64,000 bases of DNA, taken from contig NZ_JABAIJ010000014.1 of NCBI RefSeq assembly GCF_012641435.1, positions 89,036 through 153,035 of the forward strand, given 5' to 3'. Each line of letters begins with the position of its first letter. Positions within the stretch are counted from its first letter, which is position 1. The position numbers were made by a program, and so were the translations under genes. The notes beneath the pieces are model-generated. The model had not been told where the DNA came from and ran no database searches. It worked only from the letters and a program-made list of their open reading frames with translations. Positions 33,868 through 42,915 of the stretch are shown here, piece by piece. This stretch comes from Rhizobium sp. P38BS-XIX (GTDB lineage: Bacteria > Pseudomonadota > Alphaproteobacteria > Rhizobiales > Rhizobiaceae).

Positions 33868-35223
33868 ATGACTGCTGATCTCAAAACCGCGCATGCAAGC
33901 GTGGCAGACATCCGTGCACTGTTTTCCAGCCGCTCGGTGTGGAATTCCTGGCTGCAGGTCGAGGCGCGTCTCGCCGAGGTGCAGGCCGAGATTGGGCTCA
34001 TTCCCGGGGAGGCGGCTGTGGAGATCACCAGGGTCGCCAATTTCAACCACCTCGACCATTCCGCCATTCTCGAAGACGTCAAGAAAACTCGCGCACCGAT
34101 CGTTTCCCTCGTTCGGGCCTTGACCGAGGCATGCGACGGCGAGGCGGGCAGATACGTTCATTGGGGTGCCACGACCCAGAATGTCATGCAGACGGGGTAT
34201 GCGCTCCTGATGCGCCAAGCGCATGAGGCGTTCATGCGTCGTTTCGACGAGGTCCTCGCTAACCTGGCCGATATGGCCGAAGCGGAAGCCGCAACCGTGA
34301 CTGTCGCTCGCACGAATATGCGCCAGGCGCTGCCGGTTACCTTCGGCTTCAAGCTCGGCGGCTGGATCGAGGAATGGCTGCGCAATCGGGAGCGACTGCA
34401 GCAGGCCGCGCCTCGGTTCCTCCGTGCGCAATGGGGCGGGACTGTCGGCGCCATGCATGTGCTGGGAGACGCCGGACCTGAGGTCAACCGCCGCCTTGCC
34501 GAAAGGCTGGGCCTTGGCGCCTTCACGATAGCATCGAGGGCAGCGCTGGACGGCTTTGCGGAATATGCGACGGTGTTGGCGCTCTTTGCCGGTACCTGCG
34601 GCAAGATTGCCCGCCACCTCTATGCTTTGATGGCGGATGAGTTCGATGAGGTGGGCGAGCGTCTCGGTGATGATGTCATCGGCTCTTCCACCATGCCGCA
34701 TAAGGTCAATCCGAAATCGTCCGTGAAGGTGATTTCGCTTTCGATGCGGATCCGGGCGCAGGCGCCGCTCGCGCTCGACGCCATGCAGTCCTCTTTCGAA
34801 GGCGATGCGTCCAGCAATGCAACGATCAACACACTTGTCGAGGAATTGGCGCCTTTGGCCTATGAACTTGTCGACGAGATCGGATCGCTGCTCGCGAGCT
34901 TGCGCATCGACGGCGTCAGAATGGAAAGAAACCTCGCGATCGGCGGCGAATTTCTCGCCTCCGAGAACCTGATGATGCGGCTTGCGCCGGAGCTCGGTCG
35001 CAATCAAGCGCACGACCTTGTTCACCACGCCGTTGCCGAGGCCGTCGATAGCAAGTCTGGTCTCGTCGACGTCCTGTTGGGACATGCCGAAGTCTCAGGC
35101 TTTTCCGAGAAGGATCTGCGTGATGCCGCCGATCCCGTTCTTTACACGGGGTTGAGCGAGCAGCTTGCGCGCGAAATGGCTGATCGTGCGCGGCGAGCCT
35201 TGGCTCCGTCCGAAAGCTCCTGA
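33868..35223 (+). CDS. Fumarase/aspartase-superfamily lyase, 3-carboxymuconate cycloisomerase-like
   Basis: The 451-aa protein has the superfamily signature GSSTMPHKVNP at 272-282 and the usual all-helical layout. The first conserved block reads HWGATTQNVMQTG (98-110), where relatives have GATSQDxxDT. The second reads ARTNMRQALPVTFG (147-160), where adenylosuccinate lyases have RTHxQ. The Asp and His positions are therefore replaced. The general form is nearest to adenylosuccinate lyase/CMLE. It belongs to the importer operon, so it likely acts on the imported compound, perhaps releasing fumarate from an N-substituted aspartate-like substrate or acting as an isomerase. No pca genes are near, so true PcaB is unlikely. 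Confidence 0.82.
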   Translation: MTADLKTAHASVADIRALFSSRSVWNSWLQVEARLAEVQAEIGLIPGEAAVEITRVANFNHLDHSAILEDVKKTRAPIVSLVRALTEACDGEAGRYVHWGATTQNVMQTGYALLMRQAHEAFMRRFDEVLANLADMAEAEAATVTVARTNMRQALPVTFGFKLGGWIEEWLRNRERLQQAAPRFLRAQWGGTVGAMHVLGDAGPEVNRRLAERLGLGAFTIASRAALDGFAEYATVLALFAGTCGKIARHLYALMADEFDEVGERLGDDVIGSSTMPHKVNPKSSVKVISLSMRIRAQAPLALDAMQSSFEGDASSNATINTLVEELAPLAYELVDEIGSLLASLRIDGVRMERNLAIGGEFLASENLMMRLAPELGRNQAHDLVHHAVAEAVDSKSGLVDVLLGHAEVSGFSEKDLRDAADPVLYTGLSEQLAREMADRARRALAPSESS

Positions 35224-35371
35224 ACGAACGACTGATTTCATCAAACAACGCTATTCCTGTCATTTCGCGGAATAGTCCCTTTCACTGAAACTGTCTTCAG
35301 TGAAAGCCGGGCCTCATGCAGATTCAACTCCGATGTCCCCTCACAACGAGGGCGCTGCAAAGGAGACGCAC

Positions 35372-35983
35372 ATGAAGCTCTATTATCACCCGCTGTCCGG
35401 TCACGCACACCGCGCACACCTGTTTCTGTCCCTCATCGGTCAGGATTTCGAATTGATCGAAGTCGATCTTGCCAATGGCGAACACAAGCAACCGCCATTC
35501 CTAAAGCTCAACAGCTTTGGCCAGATTCCCGTTCTCGTCGACGGCGAAACCATTATCCAGGATTCGAACGCGATTCTCGTCTATCTCGCCAAGAAGCTTG
35601 GAAAGAAGGACTGGCTGCCGGAGGATGCGATCGGCGCTGCGAAGGTCGAGCGCTGGTTGTCGATCGCTGCCGGCCAGATCGCCTATGGGCCTGCCGCAGC
35701 GCGTCTGGTTACCGTCTTCGGTGCGAAGTTCAACACCGACGAAGTCATCGGTCGCGCCCACGACTTGCTCAAGATCGTCGAGGGTGAACTCGCCGCACGC
35801 CAGTGGCTGGCCGCCGATCATGTCACCATCGCCGATGTCGCCCTTTACAGCTACATCGCTCGCGCTCCGGAAGGCAATGTCGATCTCGCGGCCTATCCGA
35901 AGGTTGGCGCCTGGCTCGCACGCATCGAACAGCTTCCGAGCTTTGTTCCGTTCGTGAAGACGCCGGTCGGACTGGCCGCATAA
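35372..35983 (+). CDS. Glutathione S-transferase family protein
   Basis: The start at 35372 has AAAGGAGA upstream and gives 203 aa. The N-terminal thioredoxin fold shows MKLYYHPLSGHAHRAHLFLS, the cis-Pro segment FGQIPVLVDGE and the QDSNAILVYLAKK glutathione-binding turn. The C-terminal helical domain has the capping motif VTIADVALYSYI. It lies in line after the lyase gene and just before the flavin/iron-sulfur fusion gene (23-base gap), probably co-transcribed with the latter. Detoxification or a glutathione-dependent catabolic step are both possible. Confidence 0.9.
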   Translation: MKLYYHPLSGHAHRAHLFLSLIGQDFELIEVDLANGEHKQPPFLKLNSFGQIPVLVDGETIIQDSNAILVYLAKKLGKKDWLPEDAIGAAKVERWLSIAAGQIAYGPAAARLVTVFGAKFNTDEVIGRAHDLLKIVEGELAARQWLAADHVTIADVALYSYIARAPEGNVDLAAYPKVGAWLARIEQLPSFVPFVKTPVGLAA

Positions 35984-36006
35984 ACCAGACACTCCGCAAA
36001 AGGTCC

Positions 36007-38088
36007 ATGGCGATGAACAAGCACATATCGGTCTCGGTGCCGTCGCCATGGCACCGTGGGGAACTTGAAATACAGAAAAAGGCAGGTGTTGTGGAGAAGA
36101 TGGACGACATCGGTCGCCGCTTCATTCGCAATCATCTGATCGAACAGCATCGTCTGTTTTACACGCAGCTGCCTTTTCTCGTCGTCGGCACAGTGGACGA
36201 GGCGGGCGATCCCTGGGCGACCATCATCACGGGCCATCCGGGCTTTTTGCGTGCGACCGACGACTACACGCTCAAAGCCGCCTTCACGCGCGATCCTTCC
36301 GATCCCGCAGACCGGGGCTTTAACGAGGGCGATCCTATCGGTGTCCTTGGCATCGAGCTTCATACGCGCCGTCGCAATCGTCTGAATGGCAACGTCGCCA
36401 ATGTCGGCGCTGCTGGTTTCGACCTGAGGGTCGTTCACAGCTATGGCAATTGCCCACGCTATATCCAGCTTAGAGATTTTTATTTCGCGCGCGACCCGAG
36501 CGTGCCGTTCTCCGGGGAAATCGAAAACCTGCAGGGCTTGGACGACGAGGCGCGCAAGGCGATCACGTCAGCCGATTCATTCTTCGTCGCCTCTTACTCA
36601 GAAGAAGGTGGCAGCCGTCAGGTGGATGGATCGCATCGCGGCGGGAAGCCCGGCTTCGTGCGGATTGGCGACGATGGCGTTCTGACCATTCCGGACTTCA
36701 ACGGCAACCTCTTCTTCAACACGCTTGGCAATATTCTTCTCAACGGGCGCGCCGGTCTGACGTTTACCGATTTCGCGACCGGCGACATGCTGCAGATGAC
36801 CGGGAAGGCCGAAGTCGTTCTGGAATCGCCGGAAATCGAAGCTTTCCAGGGCGCCGAGCGACTGTGGCGGTTTAGACCGGAAAAACTGATCCGCCGGCGC
36901 GGCGCACTCGCCATTCGCTGGAGCGAGCGTGACGATGGCAAAAGCCCCTATTCGGAAATGACGGGCGATTGGGCGCAGGCTGCCGAGCGCATGCGGGCAC
37001 AGGAGCTTGCAACGCAGTGGCGGCCGTTCCGCATCGAGCATGCGATAGACGAGAGCAGCATCATCCGCTCTCTTTATCTGAAGCCGGCGGACGGTGCCGG
37101 CATGATTGCGCACAAGGCCGGCCAGCACCTTCCGATCCGTGTCACCCTGCCTGGCGACGACAAGCCGACGATCCGCACCTATACGATTTCAGCAGCTCCT
37201 TCGGACGGCATGTATCGTATCAGCGTCAAGCGCGAGGGACGGGTATCTCAATTTCTGCATGGGCTGCCCGAAGGAGCCGAAATCGAGGTGCGTGCGCCCG
37301 CCGGCAGCTTCACGATCGATCCGGTCGGGCCGCGGCCTGCCGTGCTTCTGGCAGTCGGCGTTGGCATAACCCCAATGCTCGCGATGCTACGCAACATCCT
37401 TTACGAGGGCGTGCGGAAGCAGCGCGTGCGCCAGACGCGGCTTTACTACGCGGCGCGCTCCAAGGCAGAGCAAGCCTTTGGCGAGGAACTCGCCGAACTG
37501 GCCGCCGCCGCCAACGGCGCCATCAAGATCGTTCGCGTGTTGAGCAATACGGAAGGCGCAACACTCAAGGTAGATTTTGAGCTGGAGGGACGCATCGATA
37601 TCGAGATGCTGAAAAGGTCGCTGCCCTTCGATGATTACGACTTCTATCTCTGTGGTCCTCCATCCTTCATGCAGGACATCTATTCCGGCCTTCGCTCTCT
37701 CAATATTGCCGACCGGCGTATTTTTGCCGAGAATTTCGGGCCGGCCTCAATTCAGCGCAAGCCCGATACCAGCGGGTCCGGCGATGAAAGTGTGCCGCGT
37801 GTGGCAACGCGTTCCATGCCTGTGATCTTCACCGAATCCAGCAAGGAGAGCCGCTGGACGCCAGAAAGCGGAACCTTGCTGGAGCTTGCCGAAGCTCGCG
37901 GTCTCTCTCCCGAATTCGGCTGTCGCGGCGGGACATGCGGAACATGTATGACCAAGATCGTTCAGGGCGCCGTCGCCTACAAGGAAAAGCCCGGTGCCGC
38001 AGTTGCAGAGGGCCACGCGCTGATCTGTTGCGCCTATCCAGCCGAGGAGGGCAACGAGGCCGCAGGTGGGCTTCAGCTCGCTCTCTAG
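36007..38088 (+). CDS. Three-part fusion: PNPOx-like flavin domain, FNR-type reductase, 2Fe-2S ferredoxin
   Basis: The protein is 693 aa from the ATG at 36007; an ATG six bases later is equally possible because AAAAGG lies better for it. Residues about 1-330 resemble pyridoxamine-phosphate-oxidase-like split-barrel proteins (LPFLVVGTVDEAGDPWATII, NGNLFFNTLGNILLNGRAGL). About 335-590 is an FNR-type reductase with the flavin motif RTYTISAAP, GVGITPMLAML and the NAD(P)H end FYLCGPPSFMQDI. The C-terminal 90 residues are a plant-type ferredoxin with CRGGTCGTC and a later CC. It can move electrons from NAD(P)H through FAD and 2Fe-2S. The acceptor or substrate is unknown. Confidence 0.88.
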   Translation: MAMNKHISVSVPSPWHRGELEIQKKAGVVEKMDDIGRRFIRNHLIEQHRLFYTQLPFLVVGTVDEAGDPWATIITGHPGFLRATDDYTLKAAFTRDPSDPADRGFNEGDPIGVLGIELHTRRRNRLNGNVANVGAAGFDLRVVHSYGNCPRYIQLRDFYFARDPSVPFSGEIENLQGLDDEARKAITSADSFFVASYSEEGGSRQVDGSHRGGKPGFVRIGDDGVLTIPDFNGNLFFNTLGNILLNGRAGLTFTDFATGDMLQMTGKAEVVLESPEIEAFQGAERLWRFRPEKLIRRRGALAIRWSERDDGKSPYSEMTGDWAQAAERMRAQELATQWRPFRIEHAIDESSIIRSLYLKPADGAGMIAHKAGQHLPIRVTLPGDDKPTIRTYTISAAPSDGMYRISVKREGRVSQFLHGLPEGAEIEVRAPAGSFTIDPVGPRPAVLLAVGVGITPMLAMLRNILYEGVRKQRVRQTRLYYAARSKAEQAFGEELAELAAAANGAIKIVRVLSNTEGATLKVDFELEGRIDIEMLKRSLPFDDYDFYLCGPPSFMQDIYSGLRSLNIADRRIFAENFGPASIQRKPDTSGSGDESVPRVATRSMPVIFTESSKESRWTPESGTLLELAEARGLSPEFGCRGGTCGTCMTKIVQGAVAYKEKPGAAVAEGHALICCAYPAEEGNEAAGGLQLAL

Positions 38089-38122
38089 TGGAGGCGCAGC
38101 TGTTGACGACCGCAATATGTGA

Positions 38123-39019
38123 CTAGTTGATGTGCCGGTTCGCCCTGAGCCTTGTGACCGCAAAGTCGACGAAGCTGCGAACCTTGGCCGACGCATATCG
38201 CCCGTCGGGATGGACGATGTGGACGGGTAGAGGTTCCTCTTCGTGGTCTGTCAGCACCGTCTGAAGCGCTCCTGCCTCGAGTTGGGCCGCGACCTGGTAG
38301 GATAGAACGCGCGTCAGTCCCCAGCTCTGAACCGCAGCGAGAATGGCCGCTTCATTAGTGCTGCAGGACAGGCGCGGATTAATCCGCGCGGTCGTCTTCT
38401 GCCGTGTGCCGAAATGCCATTCGAGGGACGCCCAGGCGCTGGTTGCGGCGATGATGCGGTGACTGGCCAAATCTGCGGGAGTGATGGGGATGCCATGTTT
38501 TTCGAAGTAGGCAGGCGATCCGCACACGACGCGCCTGACCGCGCCGACCCGCGTGGCTGCAAACCCGGAATCCGGCAAATGTCCAATGCGGATTGCGATA
38601 TCGATGCCTTCATCGACGAGATTGACGATACGGTCGACAAAATGGCTTCGACCGACCACCTCGGGATAGAGATCGAGAAACTCGGTCATCAAGGGGAGGA
38701 TAAACAGGGAGCCGAACATGGCGGGTGCGGTGACGGTCAGTGTTCCTGTCGGTCGTCCGTAGGAGCCCGCCGCGGACGCTTCAGCCTCGGCAAGCTCTGC
38801 AAGAAGTCTCTGGCAATCCGCAAGGTAGCGCTCGCCTGCCTCCGTCAGCTTGACAGATCGGGTGGTTCGGGTGAGGAGGCGGGCGCCGATCACCTCTTCC
38901 AGAGCCGACACGACGCGGGTGACGGCCGGAGGGCTCATATGCAGCTGTCTTGCGGCCCCGGCGAAACTCTCGGCTTCGCCGACCTTCACAAAGACCTTCA
39001 TCGCCTGCCATCGATCCAT
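38123..39019 (-). CDS. LysR-family transcriptional regulator
   Basis: The start at 39019 (MDRWQAMKVFVKVGEAESFAGA) gives 298 aa; the in-frame extension to 39100 has no support. The helix-turn-helix is AARQLHMSPPAVTRVVSALEEVIGARLL. The effector domain has the LTVTAPAMFGSLFILPLM and IDIAIRIGHLPDSGFAATRVG patterns of the common rhizobial DmlR-like branch. It is convergent with the fusion gene, and an MFS gene lies upstream on the same strand. Its targets are not evident. Confidence 0.92.
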   Translation of the reverse strand: MDRWQAMKVFVKVGEAESFAGAARQLHMSPPAVTRVVSALEEVIGARLLTRTTRSVKLTEAGERYLADCQRLLAELAEAEASAAGSYGRPTGTLTVTAPAMFGSLFILPLMTEFLDLYPEVVGRSHFVDRIVNLVDEGIDIAIRIGHLPDSGFAATRVGAVRRVVCGSPAYFEKHGIPITPADLASHRIIAATSAWASLEWHFGTRQKTTARINPRLSCSTNEAAILAAVQSWGLTRVLSYQVAAQLEAGALQTVLTDHEEEPLPVHIVHPDGRYASAKVRSFVDFAVTRLRANRHIN

Positions 39020-39155
39020 ACAATCCGCTTTCCCGCAAGGAACCCCAAATTCGATCGGATTTAACGCAGGTTTGCCAATCGAAACAATAGTGAGACACAA
39101 TTCGGCCTGGGTAACGCCGTCGGCAGATCGGCGCGCAATCCAAAATCAGTGGTCT

Positions 39156-40424
39156 CTACGGTTGTCTCTCCCTGCGTCGATGGCGAAGAAAAAGGCCCAG
39201 AAGCGCAGAAAATGCGAAAATCGAGTTCGTGAAGGCGAGCCACAGTGCCGCGTGTGGGCCGGCAGACGTCATGATTGCGGTAAAGACCGGTGGGGCGGCG
39301 GCAAAGGATAGGTTCAGCGGTACGGCCAGCCTTGCCGATGCGCGCGCATAGGCGCCAGCGGGGAAAATCTGCAGCGGCAAAGTAGCGCGGGCGACGGCGG
39401 TGATGCCGCTGGCAATGCCATAAAGCATCGCGAAGAGCAGTGCTCCCAGGAAATTGCTGGTTGCGAGGAGCACGATAAAACTCAGCGGGAACAGACTGGA
39501 GGCGGCAAGCGCGGTCGTGAATCCCGATGAACGCCCGCCGCTCAGGAAGTCCATCAAGCGGCCTGTCCATTGGGCCAGGCCGATAAAGGCTGCGGCGGTC
39601 AAGGCATGGGCGTGATCCAGGCCGGCTGTTTCGAACAGGATGATAATCGTAAGCGCAAAGCCCCAGGTGAAAAATCCATTGGCGGCGAAGCTTACGGCCA
39701 TCAGCGCGAAACTTGGTCTGTCGATGGGTGTGGGATCGATGGTCGCTTGGTCCGGTGCCTTTCTTCTCGGGTGCCTTGCCAATGCGGTCCAGTGCAATGG
39801 CATGCAGAGAAGGAGCATGGTTGCAGCATAGAGCAGCGTCGTTACGCGCCAGCCCCAGAGAGCCTGCAGGAGCCCCGTCAGCGGCCAGGCGATCGTCGAT
39901 GTCAATCCGCCGGCCAGGATCAGCACACCGAGCGCTCGGCGTGCGTCTTTGCCGGAGATCTCATGGACCGCGATCTGCGCCGGCGTCGTCAGCATGCAGG
40001 CGCCGGCAGTGCCCAGTACGATCCACGCCAGCACGTAGGACGACGAACCACCGGCCAGACCAATGATCGACAGGCCTGCCGCGCCGGCGCAAGACCCCGA
40101 TGCCATGATCGGACGAGCGCCATAGCGTTCGAACATTGTGCTGAGTGGCCAGGACGCCAGGGCCATCACGACAAGCATGATGGTCGGCCCAAGCATGATC
40201 ATGGGCAACGGCATGCCGAGTTCGTCCGCCATCGCCGGCCCTGTCACCGCCGGCAAAAAGAAGGTCGCACCCCATCCGATAAGCTGCGTTACCGAAAGTG
40301 CGGCAATGCCGCGTAAAGCGGGCGAGAAGACCAAGGCCACGTCACGGCGGCGATGTGAGGTTGGCAGCATCGATAGCTCTTGAATGGCAAGGTTATGCGG
40401 GGATCGCTTGGGAAAGACAGACAT
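39156..40424 (-). CDS. MFS transporter, substrate unknown
   Basis: The frame gives 422 aa from 40424; a second ATG 54 bases in (MLPTSHRRRD) may be the real start, and neither has a strong ribosome site. About 12 hydrophobic helices are present, with ALSVTQLIGWGATFFLPAV in the first, an MFS loop at FERYGARPIMA and LTSTIAWPLTGLLQALWGWR in the central part. I cannot place it in a named family. The divergent LysR gene at 40600 is its probable regulator. Confidence 0.85.
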   Translation of the reverse strand: MSVFPKRSPHNLAIQELSMLPTSHRRRDVALVFSPALRGIAALSVTQLIGWGATFFLPAVTGPAMADELGMPLPMIMLGPTIMLVVMALASWPLSTMFERYGARPIMASGSCAGAAGLSIIGLAGGSSSYVLAWIVLGTAGACMLTTPAQIAVHEISGKDARRALGVLILAGGLTSTIAWPLTGLLQALWGWRVTTLLYAATMLLLCMPLHWTALARHPRRKAPDQATIDPTPIDRPSFALMAVSFAANGFFTWGFALTIIILFETAGLDHAHALTAAAFIGLAQWTGRLMDFLSGGRSSGFTTALAASSLFPLSFIVLLATSNFLGALLFAMLYGIASGITAVARATLPLQIFPAGAYARASARLAVPLNLSFAAAPPVFTAIMTSAGPHAALWLAFTNSIFAFSALLGLFLRHRRRERQP

Positions 40425-40599
40425 GTCGCCTGTCGCTGAATGACAAAGAAATTAATGCTGTCTCTTGCGCGTCCTCTCTTCATCCAGCTCGAGCTCGCTT
40501 GAGTTTAAGCCATGTTTGAAAGGAAATTCTGGATTGGTATGTGATCGATTTTCATGAGACACTCAAACGAGTAAATTGAGGGGAGAATGAGAAAAATTA

Positions 40600-41478
40600 A
40601 TGCAGCAGCGACATCGCGTCTCCCTCAATGCCATTCGGGTATTTGCTATCGTGGCGCGAACTGGGAGCCTGACGGCCGCCGGGGTTGAACTTGGCGTAAC
40701 CTCCGGCGCGGTCAGTCACCAGCTCAAGAAGCTCGAAGACGAGCTTGGAGTGAATTTCTTTCGCCGCGGAAACAATACGGTTTCGCTGACCGATGTCGGG
40801 CAGCGATTCTATCAGGAGGTGGCACCGGCGATTGGTCTGATCGAACGCTCGGCCGACGCCCTTTATCGGGATGAAAACGAAATCAGTGTGCATGCAACGA
40901 CATCGCTCGCGCTGCGGTGGCTCATTCCCTCGCTGGATCGCTTTCGCGCGTTGTGTCCGCAGGTGCGGGTTCGGGTGGAAACGAGTTCTGCGCGCGGCTT
41001 TTCAGTCGTTGCCGATTCCGACGTCAGCATTCGCCATTTCCGCATGTGGGAGGCGGCAGATGGATGGGAGTTTCTGGCACGTGATCTGCGGCGCCCGGTC
41101 ATCTCTCCATCATTGCTGGCGAAAGACACGGATCATCACAAGGAAACGCTTCCCGATCTGCCGGCGCTTCAATGCTGCGTGGGCAATTGGGACTGGAAGC
41201 TATGGTGCGAGGCATTCGACATTCCCTCAGCAACACTCAAGCTTGCCCATGCGTTCGATACGGATGATGCCGCTCTTCACGCCTGTGTTGCCGGTCTTGG
41301 GATGTTGCTCGCACCGACGATTCTGACCGGCAGAGAAACAAAATCGGGTGCCTTGGTGGCCCTGCCTGCATACGAGCCGGTCGAGACCGGCACCTATCGC
41401 TATCAGCGACGCTCCGAATCCAGGGCTGTCCGGCAATTCTGCCGCTGGATGGATAGCGAAATGAAGAGCCTCGAGTGA
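40600..41478 (+). CDS. LysR-family transcriptional regulator, GcvA-like
   Basis: The 292-aa protein begins MQQRHRVSLNAIRVFAIVAR and has the GcvA-type helix-turn-helix (TGSLTAAGVELGVTSGAVSHQLKKLEDELGV). The effector domain has SLALRWLIPSLDRF and DVSIRHFRMWEAADGW. It stands divergently from the MFS gene at 39156 and convergently with the aldolase-like gene at 41558. The most likely target is the MFS gene. Confidence 0.92.
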   Translation: MQQRHRVSLNAIRVFAIVARTGSLTAAGVELGVTSGAVSHQLKKLEDELGVNFFRRGNNTVSLTDVGQRFYQEVAPAIGLIERSADALYRDENEISVHATTSLALRWLIPSLDRFRALCPQVRVRVETSSARGFSVVADSDVSIRHFRMWEAADGWEFLARDLRRPVISPSLLAKDTDHHKETLPDLPALQCCVGNWDWKLWCEAFDIPSATLKLAHAFDTDDAALHACVAGLGMLLAPTILTGRETKSGALVALPAYEPVETGTYRYQRRSESRAVRQFCRWMDSEMKSLE

Positions 41479-41557
41479 GAAGCGAAGCAAACCGGCCGCT
41501 GTTCGTCGGTGCAGCCGCCAATCGCGTTGGCTCTCCCATTCGGCCGCATGATCCAGC

Positions 41558-42274
41558 CTATCGCCTCGTTTCCGATGCCAGCCGCCAAAGATCCCATGCG
41601 CGGTCGATCTGACCGGAATTGGCTTCGTCTGCGGCCTTTGCTTCTTCCGGCGTGAGAGAAATGATCTCGCCCATCTTCATGGCCTCCGCCTGGATCCTTG
41701 CATTTCTCTCGAGATAAACAGCGCGGAAGACGGCATGGCGAATGCTCCCGCCGACCACCGTCGAGCCATGCCCTCGCATCAGGACGGCGGCGTGGCTATC
41801 GAGGCAAGTCGCAAGCTCTCGTCCGAGATCGGAATTGCGAATGAGCAGGTCGGTGCCATCCCCAGCGACCTCGCGTATCTCGAAAACGGGCGTGGTCTCG
41901 CGCAAATAGCCGCACATGTGGCAGACGGGGCGGAGGCTAATGCCTTTGACGATGCCGAACTGGACCAGGGTCGCGCTGTGGCTGTGCACGACCGCCTGCA
42001 CATCGGGACGTTTCCGATATATCTCGGAATGGATGAACCGCTCAAGATAGAGCTTGGGGCCAGCGGCCTCGATCGGCTCGCCATTCAGATCGACCTCGAC
42101 GATGTCGTCCGCATTGACCAGCGCGGGCGCCATGCTTCGTGAAATCAGCATGCGATCGGGGCGCGATGGATGGCGCGCGCTGACATGACCGAAGCCGTCG
42201 ACGATTTGTTCGTTGAAGAGGATGTGGTTCGCATCGACGAGATCGCTGATTGTCTCACTGAATTCGTTGCTCAT
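41558..42274 (-). CDS. Class II aldolase/adducin-family protein
   Basis: The 238-aa protein has the fold of L-fuculose/L-ribulose-phosphate enzymes. Zinc-ligand positions are seen as His-x-His in AVVHSHSATLVQFG and a third His in LMRGHGSTVVGGS, and an early HVSARHPSRPDRMLISRS segment matches the family N-terminus. It may cleave an aldol or be a decarboxylase-like relative. It faces a MarR regulator and MFS pair across tandem palindromes (42297-42316) and is probably controlled together with them. Confidence 0.88.
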   Translation of the reverse strand: MSNEFSETISDLVDANHILFNEQIVDGFGHVSARHPSRPDRMLISRSMAPALVNADDIVEVDLNGEPIEAAGPKLYLERFIHSEIYRKRPDVQAVVHSHSATLVQFGIVKGISLRPVCHMCGYLRETTPVFEIREVAGDGTDLLIRNSDLGRELATCLDSHAAVLMRGHGSTVVGGSIRHAVFRAVYLERNARIQAEAMKMGEIISLTPEEAKAADEANSGQIDRAWDLWRLASETRR

Positions 42275-42296
42275 GCCGCTTGACCTTAGATCGTAT

Positions 42297-42316
42297 GTAT
42301 TGATACCGTATTATAC
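42297..42316. promoter_or_regulatory. Tandem GTAT/ATAC palindromes between aldolase and MarR genes
   Basis: GTAT-TG-ATAC (42297-42306) is followed by GTAT-T-ATAC (42308-42316). The two small palindromes are nearly the same and lie between the divergent class II aldolase-like gene and the MarR gene. They are the best candidate MarR operator in this gap. Confidence 0.45.
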
Positions 42317-42372
42317 CTTACGATAATTTCTTATCAGGTATTTTGGGTGGCAAGCAAGGCGAGGAGGGTGAA

Positions 42373-42864
42373 ATGACCAAGAGCAATAGCGCAGAGGATG
42401 ATGATCTCGCGCCGTTCGCATCGGGCCAGCTGACCGAGAGAAGCTTAAGCTATCTCGTTCGCCATGCGCATCGCGCATTCGTTCGACGCCTTGCCGAAGA
42501 GCTCGTTCCCTATGGTCTCAATGTTGCCGAGTGGGCCATTCTCCGCGTGCTTTGGGGAGGCGAGGGGCTGACACAGGTCGAGCTTGCACAACGGATGCGG
42601 GTTCACAAAGCGTCGCTCACGCCGACTCTTGCTGCGCTTGAGCGCAAGCAATGCATCAACCGCGCGCGTGGCGACGATCGGCGCAAGATACATCTTGAAC
42701 TCACCGACAAGGGGCGTGCGCTCGAGGAAACCCTCATCCCCTACGGCATCCTGAACAACAATCAGGCGCTTGCTGGCATCAATCCGCGCGATGCGGAAAC
42801 GGCTCGCCGCGTCTTGGAAGCCATCGTCAAAAACTTGGACGGTGCCGCCGCAGCGGACGACTGA
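42373..42864 (+). CDS. MarR-family transcriptional regulator
   Basis: The ATG at 42373 has GAGGAGGGTGAA directly upstream and gives 163 aa. The winged helix is clear: NVAEWAILRVLWGGEGLTQV, ELAQRMRVHKASLTPTLAAL and the wing GDDRRKIHLELTDKG. It lies 51 bases before an AAHS-type MFS gene on the same strand and divergent from the aldolase-like gene. It probably represses both in the absence of an acid or aldol substrate. Confidence 0.92.
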   Translation: MTKSNSAEDDDLAPFASGQLTERSLSYLVRHAHRAFVRRLAEELVPYGLNVAEWAILRVLWGGEGLTQVELAQRMRVHKASLTPTLAALERKQCINRARGDDRRKIHLELTDKGRALEETLIPYGILNNNQALAGINPRDAETARRVLEAIVKNLDGAAAADD

Positions 42865-42915
42865 CGGCGGGTCGGTATCGGCTGACCGACAGACATCAAA
42901 AAATGGGAGGGGATC

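Noticed and set aside
33055..35085. Long open frame (676 codons) on the minus strand opposite the ABC ATPase and lyase genes
   Set aside because: It lies wholly against two genes with strong family motifs, is rich in Arg/His/Gln, and resembles no family. It is a by-product of GC-rich codon use on the other strand.
33868..35223. Reading the lyase gene as the protocatechuate-pathway pcaB
   Set aside because: No other pca genes are near, the importer is of amino-acid type and two conserved blocks differ at key residues.
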